NCBI GenBank assembly: GCA_045614825.1
Contig: JAZLDO010000067.1
Span: 1-13,885 of the forward strand
Length of the DNA: 13,885 nt
Direction of reading: 5' to 3'
From: Aphodosoma sp045614825
GTDB lineage: Bacteria; Bacteroidota; Bacteroidia; Bacteroidales; Paludibacteraceae
Shown here: one piece after another, positions 7,709 to 13,837 of the stretch
How the letters are laid out: each line of letters starts with the position of its first letter
Numbering within the stretch: position 1 is the stretch's first letter
Program-made: the position numbers and the translations under genes
The notes under the pieces: model-generated
What the model saw: only the letters and a program-made list of their open reading frames with translations
What the model was told of the DNA's origin: nothing
Database searches by the model: none

Positions 7709-8392
7709 ATGAAAAGAAGATTAAAAGTGCATAAAGAAGGTTATGCAATCCTTTTTTCGTTACTCACTTTGTTGGTTGTAACTAATGTTATTGTATTTAT
7801 TGAGTCGCCTAATCGTATTTTGAGCGTGGTTTGCTTGATTATTTCGATTTTGGCATATTCCTTTTTTCTTTATTTCTTCCGTAATCCGACGCGTGAGATA
7901 GAGATTGATGACGAAAATTTGGTTATTGCACCAGCCGATGGGCATATCGTAGTGACAGAGCCAACCGAAGAGTGGGAGTATTTTGATGGAAAGAAAATGA
8001 TTCAAGTGTCGATATTTATGAATGTATTTTCGGTTCATGCCAATTGGTATCCGATATCGGGTATTGTGCGTTATGTGCGCCACTATAATGGCCGCCATGT
8101 GGCAGCGTTTTTGCCGAAGTCATCGCATGAGAATGAACGTTCGACAGTAGTTATTGAGAATGAGAATGGGCATAAAATATTGATGCGTCAGATTGCAGGG
8201 GCATTGGCTCGCCGTATTGTTACATATTCTGCTCCTAATCACAAATGTAATATCAATGAGCATCTCGGTTTTATCAAATTTGGTTCGCGTGTCGATTTGT
8301 TTTTGCCAGAGGGTAGTGAGATTTTTGTTGAAATAGGCGAGGCAACACGCGGGAATGAGACTATTATTGCTCGTTTGCCAGACGTTGAATAA
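7709..8392 (+). CDS. psd: Phosphatidylserine decarboxylase, short (PSD-A) type
   Basis: Decarboxylates phosphatidylserine to phosphatidylethanolamine. The 227-residue proenzyme has two membrane segments near the N terminus (about 12-31 and 36-56), then the catalytic domain. Asp77 in APADG and His110 in SVHANWYP match the residues needed for self-cleavage. Cleavage is expected at Gly192-Ser193 (IKFGSRVD), creating the pyruvoyl group on an alpha chain of 35 residues; the G-S-R form rather than L-G-S-T is typical of the short class found in Bacteroidetes and archaea. The gene for phosphatidylserine synthase, the preceding step, is not in the window. Follows cdsA closely. The stop codon lies in the first unit of an 8-unit heptad array. 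Confidence 0.93.
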   Translation: MKRRLKVHKEGYAILFSLLTLLVVTNVIVFIESPNRILSVVCLIISILAYSFFLYFFRNPTREIEIDDENLVIAPADGHIVVTEPTEEWEYFDGKKMIQVSIFMNVFSVHANWYPISGIVRYVRHYNGRHVAAFLPKSSHENERSTVVIENENGHKILMRQIAGALARRIVTYSAPNHKCNINEHLGFIKFGSRVDLFLPEGSEIFVEIGEATRGNETIIARLPDVE

Positions 8393-8442
8393 GGAATAGG
8401 GAGTAGGGATGTTTTGCTACTCGTTATTTGCTACTTGTTACT
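8387..8442 (+). repeat. Eight-unit heptad array between psd and the CPBP gene
   Basis: GAATAAG, GAATAGG, GAGTAGG, GATGTTT, TGCTACT, CGTTATT, TGCTACT, TGTTACT: eight units with phase kept although the unit changes from purine-rich to TGCTACT-like half way. The TAA stop of psd is in the first unit. It fills almost the whole gap; the next ATG is 13 nt beyond. Confidence 0.7.
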
Positions 8443-8455
8443 AAAAACATAGAAT

Positions 8456-9295
8456 ATGAAAAAATTGCTTATTGCGTTGTTGTTGATATTTGGTGCTTTT
8501 GTTGGTCTTGTTGTACTGATGGGGGTACTGATGGTGTTAGCTCCAGAGTGGAGTAATTCGATTGCAGGATTGTTATTTATACAGGGTTTTCAGACAGTTG
8601 TATTGTTTGGAATTACTGCTTATGTAGGAGTTTGGCTTACAGAAGAACGTGTAAATCCATTGAATCAAATGTCGCTTAGCAAAGCTTTGTCGTTGCAACA
8701 ATGTTTGATTGCATTCTTTTTTGCAGTTGCGGCATTGCCTGTTATTTCTATGTTGGCAGAGTGGAATAAGAGCATGGAATTACCCTCTTCTTTGGCAGCC
8801 TTGGAGGAGATAATGCGTCAGATGGAGGATTCGGCAAATGAGATGACAGAGCGATTTTTGAATACCACATCGGTATGGATGATGTTTGTCAATCTGTTTG
8901 TGATGGCATTGTTGCCGGCTGTGTGTGAGGAGATGATGTTCAGAGGGTGGTTGCAACGTAGGTTGAGCAATAGTGTGAATATTCATGTTGCTATTTTGGT
9001 GTCGGCATTTGTGTTTTCGGCAATACATTTTCAGTTTTATGGGTTCATTCCGCGAATGTTGATAGGTGCGGCATTGGGCTATTTGTATTGTTATACTGGT
9101 TCGTTGTGGGCACCGATTATAGCGCATTTCACTAATAATGCTGTGGCTGTGATTTCTGCGTTTTTGACTTATAATGGCTATATATCGGTTAATCCTGATT
9201 TGATAGGTACGGGCGATACGTGGTATTTGTCGGTGGCATCGGTGGCAGTGTGTGTGGCGTTGTTGTTTAGATTACAGATTACAGATAATAGATAG
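8456..9295 (+). CDS. CPBP-family intramembrane metalloprotease (Abi-like)
   Basis: Multi-pass membrane protein of the CAAX protease/bacteriocin-processing (CPBP, formerly Abi) family. 279 residues with about eight hydrophobic segments. The catalytic motifs are all present: EEMMFRG (Glu158, Glu159, Arg163), FSAIHF with His191, and HFTNNA with His224 and Asn228, the glutamates and histidines being the presumed metal ligands. Substrate unknown; the housekeeping context does not suggest bacteriocin immunity, because no bacteriocin gene is near. The final residues, R-L-Q-I-T-D-N-R, are encoded inside an AGATTAC repeat array, which also provides the TAG stop, so the natural C terminus may have been altered by the repeat. 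Last gene of the plus-strand series, ending at a shared terminator. Confidence 0.9.
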   Translation: MKKLLIALLLIFGAFVGLVVLMGVLMVLAPEWSNSIAGLLFIQGFQTVVLFGITAYVGVWLTEERVNPLNQMSLSKALSLQQCLIAFFFAVAALPVISMLAEWNKSMELPSSLAALEEIMRQMEDSANEMTERFLNTTSVWMMFVNLFVMALLPAVCEEMMFRGWLQRRLSNSVNIHVAILVSAFVFSAIHFQFYGFIPRMLIGAALGYLYCYTGSLWAPIIAHFTNNAVAVISAFLTYNGYISVNPDLIGTGDTWYLSVASVAVCVALLFRLQITDNR

Positions 9296-9338
9296 CAGAT
9301 TATAGATTACAGATTACAGATAACCGATTACAGATATA
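9269..9338 (+). repeat. Ten-unit AGATTAC heptad array
   Basis: The longest and cleanest array: AGATTAC, AGATTAC, AGATAAT, AGATAGC, AGATTAT, AGATTAC, AGATTAC, AGATAAC, CGATTAC, AGATATA, with no break of the 7-bp phase. The first four units encode the C terminus and stop of the CPBP protein; the rest lie between it and the terminator. Confidence 0.85.
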
Positions 9339-9351
9339 ATTGTTATTATAT

Positions 9352-9396
9352 AAAAAAATAGGCGGACGTCCGATTGGACATCCGCCTATTTTATTA
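9352..9396. terminator. Bidirectional terminator between convergent genes
   Basis: AATAGGCGGACGTCC (9357-9371) pairs with GGACATCCGCCTATT (9376-9390) around a GATT loop, with a single C-A mismatch on the plus strand that becomes a U-G wobble in the minus-strand RNA. T-tracts flank both sides; the one for the minus strand (complement of the seven A at 9352-9358) is the stronger. It ends both the CPBP and the hydrogenase transcripts. Confidence 0.9.
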
Positions 9397-9414
9397 TTGA
9401 AAGATTAAGTTGTC

Positions 9415-10875
9415 TTATTTTTTAGCTCTCTCAGTCGCCATTTTTGCTAATTCTTTTGTATAGACTTTAGCAGCAGTAGCTTTGTCGATGCGAGTAACAG
9501 GACCGCTGATACATCCGTTTTCGCAAGCCATAACTTCGATGAATTGGTTAGGGCATTTGCCTGATTTAGCGTATGCGCGAAGAAGACCGATGTTCTTTTT
9601 GTTGAGGTTGCTGAGGAGAAGTGCATTAACTTCAGGTCCACCGAGGTGGTCAACAACAGCTTTAGTAACACCGCCAGTAGCTCCGTAACCATGAGAAGTA
9701 AGGTAAGCCTCTTTGTCGATTTGGAATGGTGCTACTTGTTCGAGGTTGATTTCCATACCATCGAGAATTGAACCGAGTTCTTCGAATGTCATTACGAAAT
9801 CGACATTTTCGCTATATTCTGCTTCTTTACGTTTAGCGATACATGGGCCGATGAATACTGTTTTGCAGTCAGGGTATTTTTCTTTAGCGATTTCGGCAGT
9901 GTAGCGCATTGGAGAGAGTGTAGTTGACACATATTTTTCCATTTCTGGGATGTGTTTCTTCACGAGTTGGATGTAAGAAGGACAGCATGAAGTAGTCATG
10001 AAAGGTTGACCTTCTTCGAGTTTTTCGAGGAGCTCGTGGCTTTCGCGGCGAGTAGTTTCGTCAGCGCCAAGAGCAACTTCGATAACGTCGTCGAAACCGA
10101 TTTCTTTGAGCGCACCGTAGAGGCTTTCGAGAGTTGTATTGAATTGTGAAAGGATAGCAGGAGCTACCATTGCCACGATTTTCTTGTTAGGGTTTTTGAT
10201 AGTTTCGAGGATGTCGAATACTTGAGATATTTCGAAGATAGCACCGAAAGGACAAGCGTTTACGCATTTACCACAATAGATACATTTGCTTTCGTCGATG
10301 TGCTCTACACCATATTCGTCTTTAGTGATAGCTTTTACAGGGCAAGCTTCTTCGCAAGGAACTGGTACGTAGATAACTGCGTGATAAGGACAGCTTTGGT
10401 GGCAGATACCACAAGAGATACATACGTCGTGATCGATTTCTGCTTGTCCGTTAGATTTGAAGTGAATTGCGTTTTTAGGGCAGTTCATGTAACAGCTACG
10501 AGCAACGCAACCACGGCAGAGGTTAGAGATTTCGTAGTTAGTTTGCACGCAAGAAGAACAAGCTTCGTCCATCACACACATGATGTTCTTTTTAGTGCGT
10601 TCTTGGCGAGCGAGGGCTTCTTTAGCATAGTGAGAGAGCGGAGTGTTTTCGCTCACTTCGTCCGACATATCGAAACCTAGGAGAGGGAAAGTTTTGTATT
10701 TCCATACTGCGCGTTCTTTGTGAATACAGCAACGACCGCGTGCTTTTGATTGACGTGGAGAGAGTTTGATCGGAAGTTCGTCGATTTCTTCAACGAGTTT
10801 GTCTTCTTTCCAAAGTTTTACGAGTTTCGCCAAAAGACCGTGGCGAACAATCATTACGTTGTTAGTAAAAGCCAT
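9415..10875 (-). CDS. Monomeric [FeFe] hydrogenase, group B-like
   Basis: Cytosolic iron-only hydrogenase, expected to reduce protons to H2 from reduced ferredoxin in fermentation. 486 residues. The N-terminal part is rich in cysteines: C106/C109, then C120-x2-C-x4-C-x3-C132, followed by two ferredoxin motifs (C152-x2-C-x2-C-x3-C162 and C198-x2-C-x2-C-x3-C208), with C174 and C178 between. H-cluster motifs: L1 TTSCCPSY (C297 as proton-transfer cysteine, C298 ligand), L2 GPCIAKRKE (C345), L3 EVMACENGCISGP (C451, C455). Compared with group A enzymes, L1 ends in Tyr not Trp, L2 has GPC for MPC, and L3 lacks the G-G-G-Q tail, which fits group B. The N terminus MAFTNNVMIVRH matches what I recall of Bacteroides homologues. 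Transcribed alone from its own promoter; maturation genes hydE, hydF and hydG are not in the window. Confidence 0.92.
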   Translation of the reverse strand: MAFTNNVMIVRHGLLAKLVKLWKEDKLVEEIDELPIKLSPRQSKARGRCCIHKERAVWKYKTFPLLGFDMSDEVSENTPLSHYAKEALARQERTKKNIMCVMDEACSSCVQTNYEISNLCRGCVARSCYMNCPKNAIHFKSNGQAEIDHDVCISCGICHQSCPYHAVIYVPVPCEEACPVKAITKDEYGVEHIDESKCIYCGKCVNACPFGAIFEISQVFDILETIKNPNKKIVAMVAPAILSQFNTTLESLYGALKEIGFDDVIEVALGADETTRRESHELLEKLEEGQPFMTTSCCPSYIQLVKKHIPEMEKYVSTTLSPMRYTAEIAKEKYPDCKTVFIGPCIAKRKEAEYSENVDFVMTFEELGSILDGMEINLEQVAPFQIDKEAYLTSHGYGATGGVTKAVVDHLGGPEVNALLLSNLNKKNIGLLRAYAKSGKCPNQFIEVMACENGCISGPVTRIDKATAAKVYTKELAKMATERAKK

Positions 10876-10882
10876 AATATTT

Positions 10883-10917
10883 AGTGATTAGTTACTAGTT
10901 ACTAGCTACCAGTGAGT
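10883..10917. repeat. AGTTACT heptad array in the hydrogenase leader
   Basis: Plus-strand units in phase: AGTGATT, AGTTACT, AGTTACT, AGCTACC, AGTGAGT. It lies 8-42 nt upstream of the hydrogenase ATG, inside the expected 5' untranslated leader, so here the repeat is transcribed in front of a gene rather than after one. Confidence 0.7.
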
Positions 10918-10967
10918 TTTTTATCTCACATTGATGATGTTTTTTTTGTATATAATTTTTCGAGATA

Positions 10968-10997
10968 CAAAGGTAGTGATTTTTTTGTAATTAGCAA
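10968..10997 (-). promoter_or_regulatory. Bacteroidetes-type promoter for the hydrogenase gene
   Basis: On the minus strand, TTG (10995-10997) and TACCTTTG (10968-10975) are 19 bp apart, matching the TTG / TAnnTTTG consensus. Transcription should begin near 10961, giving a leader of about 85 nt. The -33 element is 2 bp from the stop codon of the HAD-like gene (10991-10993), which it slightly overlaps in coordinates. Confidence 0.75.
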
Positions 10998-11389
10998 TAG
11001 TTTTTTAATATAATTTTTTTTAATTCATTTGGGTTGTTTAGGTTGACTATTATTAATTTGTTTTCGCAATTATGAATTTTAAGAATTTCTTTTTCTGCAA
11101 TAAAAGGATAATCGTCAAGCCAAATAAATTCTTCAGATAAATCAATAGCTTCAGTTTTTAATGTTTCCCAAGATGTAGGTTTAATATTTTTCATCTTTTC
11201 AATTAGTGTCGATGAAAAATATCTTGAGAGATATTCGATTGTGTCGTGAGTATCACCTTTGCAATGAGTAGTTAGCCAATAACAGTCAAAATGGTCTACT
11301 ATATAATTTATAAATTCTGAAGCATATTCTGCTGGTTGTGTGTTTTTAGTGGTTAACAGCACACCATCTATATCAAGGTATAACTTCAT
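10991..11389 (-). CDS. Small HAD-like hydrolase, function unassigned
   Basis: A 132-residue protein with the motif skeleton of the haloacid dehalogenase superfamily: motif I LDIDGVLL (Asp6, Asp8), motif II at WLTTH (Thr40/Thr41), a possible motif III lysine around Lys70-Lys78, and motif IV WLDD (Asp92, Asp93). No cap domain is present, so if active it would be a minimal phosphatase; the substrate cannot be inferred. Its ATG overlaps the stop of the upstream kinase-like gene by 4 nt (ATGA), implying translational coupling. It is visibly richer in A/T than that gene and uses many AAA, AAT and ATT codons, which could mean later acquisition. No hairpin terminator follows; the hydrogenase promoter begins at its stop codon. 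Confidence 0.65.
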   Translation of the reverse strand: MKLYLDIDGVLLTTKNTQPAEYASEFINYIVDHFDCYWLTTHCKGDTHDTIEYLSRYFSSTLIEKMKNIKPTSWETLKTEAIDLSEEFIWLDDYPFIAEKEILKIHNCENKLIIVNLNNPNELKKIILKNYC

Positions 11390-12000
11390 TTTTGAGTGAC
11401 AATATTAATAATAGCTTCAACTGTTCCCTCTATGCCCAATAGCGATGAATTTATGCAGATGTCGTAGCTTGAAGCCACGCCCCATTCGCGACTGGCGTAG
11501 TAGTCGTAGTATGCAGCGCGTTGTTTGTCGACCTTTTTCATCATGTCGCGCGCTTCAGCCTCGGTGCATCCTTTGCGGTTGCACAATCGTTTCACTCTGT
11601 CCTCTTCATTGGCTGTGATAAACACCGACACTACATCGTTTCGCTCGCGCAACACATAGTCGGCACATCGACCGACGAACACGGCTCCCTGTTCATTCTC
11701 TGCTAGTTTCACTATTGTTTCGCTCTGTATGAGGAATAGATTGTCGCCCGAAATCATCGAGTTGTACGACGTGTTGCCATCGCTCACAAAAGGGAATCGC
11801 ATGCCGAATATGCCCACTCCGCCAAACGTGCGTTTTGCCTGTTCATCTACCTGTTGAAAACATTCAGGGCATATGCCACTATGGCGAGCCGCTTCGATGA
11901 GCAACTCTTTGTCGTAAAATGCCAAATTTAATCGTTCGGCAAGTCGGCGGCCAATCTCTAATCCGCCGCTACCCAATTGGCGTCCTATTGTGATTATCAT
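11386..12000 (-). CDS. Cytidylate-kinase-like P-loop protein
   Basis: A 204-residue nucleoside-monophosphate-kinase-like protein of the type annotated 'cytidylate kinase-like family' (Cytidylate_kin2). The N terminus MIITIGRQLGSGG holds the P-loop (residues 6-13), with the Tyr-Asp of AFYDKELL at 29-30. Further conserved parts are VFVGRCADYVL (108-118), the R-V-K-R-L lid-type segment (135-139), DKQRAAYYDYY (158-168) and WGVASSYDICINSS (173-186). It differs from true Cmk (about 225-230 residues) in the substrate region, so CMP specificity is not safe; the real role is unknown. The ATG at 12000 begins directly with the beta strand of the P-loop. A TGTACTT motif copy lies 21 nt upstream, and the HAD-like gene overlaps its stop by 4 nt. 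Confidence 0.85.
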   Translation of the reverse strand: MIITIGRQLGSGGLEIGRRLAERLNLAFYDKELLIEAARHSGICPECFQQVDEQAKRTFGGVGIFGMRFPFVSDGNTSYNSMISGDNLFLIQSETIVKLAENEQGAVFVGRCADYVLRERNDVVSVFITANEEDRVKRLCNRKGCTEAEARDMMKKVDKQRAAYYDYYASREWGVASSYDICINSSLLGIEGTVEAIINIVTQK

Positions 12001-12210
12001 AATATTTTGTTTTTTTGTTTTTAACAGAAGTACAAAAAAATAGTTAGTAGGTTCACTGATTTTATTTGTATTTTGTATTTTTCAATGGATGAAAATTTTT
12101 TAAGTACAAAAATTATGTACTTAGAAAAGATTTTGTCCACATAGAGCAAGAAAATGTTATTGTAACATAGTAAACCAGTTTAGAATATTTCTGTACTTAT
12201 GTTTAATACC
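12001..12210. repeat. Spacer A: TGTACTT motif cluster between MATE and kinase-like genes
   Basis: Four copies of a 7-nt core. Outer copies carry a TGTTA-like tail: TAACAGAAGTACA (12022-12034, minus orientation) and TGTACTTATGTTTAA (12192-12206, plus). Inner copies: TAAGTACA (12101-12108, minus) and TGTACTTA (12116-12123, plus), a perfect 8-bp inverted pair with a 7-nt spacer, both followed by A-rich tracts in their own orientation. The order is outer-, inner-, inner+, outer+. No TAnnTTTG promoter is seen for the kinase-like gene. Confidence 0.7.
12148..12168 (-). terminator. Possible weak terminator after MATE
   Basis: On the minus strand, ATGTTA, a CAA loop and TAACAT (plus 12154-12168) are followed by TTTTCTT. 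The stem is only six pairs and mostly A/T, so termination would be inefficient; it may also be just another TGTTA-bearing part of the motif cluster. Confidence 0.3.
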
Positions 12211-13566
12211 TTATATTTTATATTCAATTTTTCCTTGTTTGAAGCGGCGCAAATAGTAGAATAGCACCGACACCGACACTATGCACGACAATAAATCTGC
12301 CGTAGGCAACGAAGCCCACACGCCATCTGCCCCAAAAATCGGTGGCAATATGATGAGGCATGGCAGCAAGAATATCAATTGGCGAGTGAGCGAGAGGAAT
12401 ATGGCTTGGCGAGCCATACCGATGCTTTGGAAGAAGTTGCCTGTAACCATCTGCATGCCAATGATAGGGAAGAATATAGCCACAATGCGCATACCCCTCA
12501 CCGAGCGTGCAATCAACTCTTCGTCCGACGTGAATATGCGCGCAATCAACCCTGGCATAAATTCGCAAATCACGAATCCTATGGTCATAATTACCGTGGC
12601 CCATACGATAGTCAACTTTAATACACCCAGCATTCTGTCAATATTTCGTGCGCCATAGTTGTATCCCGCAATCGGTTGCATTCCTTGGTTCAATCCCATC
12701 ACCACCATCACGAAAATAAACGTAATTCGATTAACAATCCCGTATGCCCCAATAGCCAAGTCGCCCCCATGTTGTTGCAATCCGTTGTTGATAAATATCA
12801 CAATTACGCATGCAGCCACATTCATCAAGAATGGCGCCATGCCTATCGAGAGCGAAGCCGACACGATGCGGCGGTCCAATTTGAATATGCCCGACTCGAA
12901 ATGCAACATCTCCTGTTTGTTAGTGAACGAAATCAGTATCCACGTCAACGCCACCACCTGAGCCAATATCGTGGCAATCGCAGCGCCACGTATGCCCCAG
13001 TCGAACAGAAAGATGAATATAGGGTCGAGTATGGCATTCAGCACCACGGTCAGAATCGTCATCATCATCGACCTTTGAGGGTGACCGCCCGAGCGCATCA
13101 CGGCGTTGAGTCCTAAGTACATATGCGTTACCACATTGCCATATAAGATTATCTCCATATACTCGCGTGCATATTGCAATGTGTTTTCGCTTGCGCCGAA
13201 AAAGAGCAATATCTTGTCCAAAAACAGTAGCGACACAACCATAAACACCACCCCGATGATGATATTCAGTGCCACCACATTGCCTAGTGCCTTACGAGCC
13301 GAAGCATAATCTTTCTGCCCCAATTTTACCGACACAATCGTACTCGCTCCCACGCCTACTAGCGCACCAAATGCAGCGGCGAGGTTCATAAACGGAAACG
13401 TAACAGCCAGTCCAGATATAGCCAATGGACCCACCCCTTGACCAATGAATATGCTGTCGATCATATTATATAGCGACGAAGCAGTCATCGCAACAATTGC
13501 TGGCACAGCATATTGTCGCAACAATCGCCCAATCGATTCTGTTCCTAAATTTGTAGGTAATGCCAT
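12211..13566 (-). CDS. MATE-family multidrug/organic cation exporter
   Basis: Inner-membrane antiporter using the sodium or proton gradient to export small molecules; the substrate is not predictable. From ATG 13566 the protein has 451 residues with about twelve membrane segments in two halves, the usual MATE design. The N-terminal region MALPTNLGTESIGRLLRQYA then VPAIVAM and SLYNMIDSIFIGQGVG is characteristic, including the conserved Asn-x2-Asp of helix 1-2; the second half has the matching GLNQGMQPIAGYNYGARN. The frame is open 34 codons further upstream to 13668, but that part is A/T-rich, includes two copies of the TGTACTT motif and has no MATE similarity, so I reject it as coding. Ends 210 nt before the kinase-like gene. 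Confidence 0.93.
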   Translation of the reverse strand: MALPTNLGTESIGRLLRQYAVPAIVAMTASSLYNMIDSIFIGQGVGPLAISGLAVTFPFMNLAAAFGALVGVGASTIVSVKLGQKDYASARKALGNVVALNIIIGVVFMVVSLLFLDKILLFFGASENTLQYAREYMEIILYGNVVTHMYLGLNAVMRSGGHPQRSMMMTILTVVLNAILDPIFIFLFDWGIRGAAIATILAQVVALTWILISFTNKQEMLHFESGIFKLDRRIVSASLSIGMAPFLMNVAACVIVIFINNGLQQHGGDLAIGAYGIVNRITFIFVMVVMGLNQGMQPIAGYNYGARNIDRMLGVLKLTIVWATVIMTIGFVICEFMPGLIARIFTSDEELIARSVRGMRIVAIFFPIIGMQMVTGNFFQSIGMARQAIFLSLTRQLIFLLPCLIILPPIFGADGVWASLPTADLLSCIVSVSVLFYYLRRFKQGKIEYKI

Positions 13567-13837
13567 AATTTTTATAGATTGATTTCTAACACAAGTACAT
13601 ATTTTATGTTTACAAGTTGTTGCTCTTATTTCATAGTTGTGTGAGGATAAATTCTTTTTCAAGTACAAACTTTATTTAATTAGTTTGATAATATTTTATG
13701 ATTTAAGGCATGTACTTAAAAAAACAAAGTCAACCTGCAAAAACAATTCAAGTACGCACAACCCCAATCGTCCTACAAATTTAATTATGTACTTCTGTTA
13801 AAAAGAAAAAAATTGTACTTATGTTAAAACTAAAAAA
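13567..13837. repeat. Spacer B: TGTACTT motif cluster upstream of MATE
   Basis: Six copies of the core. Minus orientation: TAACACAAGTACA (13587-13599), AAGTACA (13661-13667) and the variant AAGTACG (13750-13756). Plus orientation: TGTACTT (13711-13717, followed by A7), TGTACTTCTGTTAAAAA (13788-13804) and TGTACTTATGTTAAAA (13814-13829). The last two are 16-nt direct repeats with one mismatch, 26 bp apart. The order repeats that of spacer A with two extra copies. A lone TAAATTTG (minus, 13776-13783) has no -33 partner. I see no gene here. Confidence 0.7.

Noticed and set aside
9269..9338. CRISPR array
   Set aside because: Seven-base units repeat without spacers, and there are no cas genes nearby.
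10912..10929. Hairpin GTGAG / CTCAC in the hydrogenase leader
   Set aside because: Only five pairs with an 8-nt loop and partly within the heptad array; too weak to call a regulatory structure.
13567..13668. 34-residue N-terminal extension of the MATE protein
   Set aside because: The stretch is A/T-rich, contains two TGTACTT motif copies, and the typical MATE N terminus begins exactly at ATG 13566.
13776..13783. TAAATTTG as a MATE promoter -7 element
   Set aside because: No TTG lies 19-21 bp upstream, and it would leave a leader of about 200 nt.
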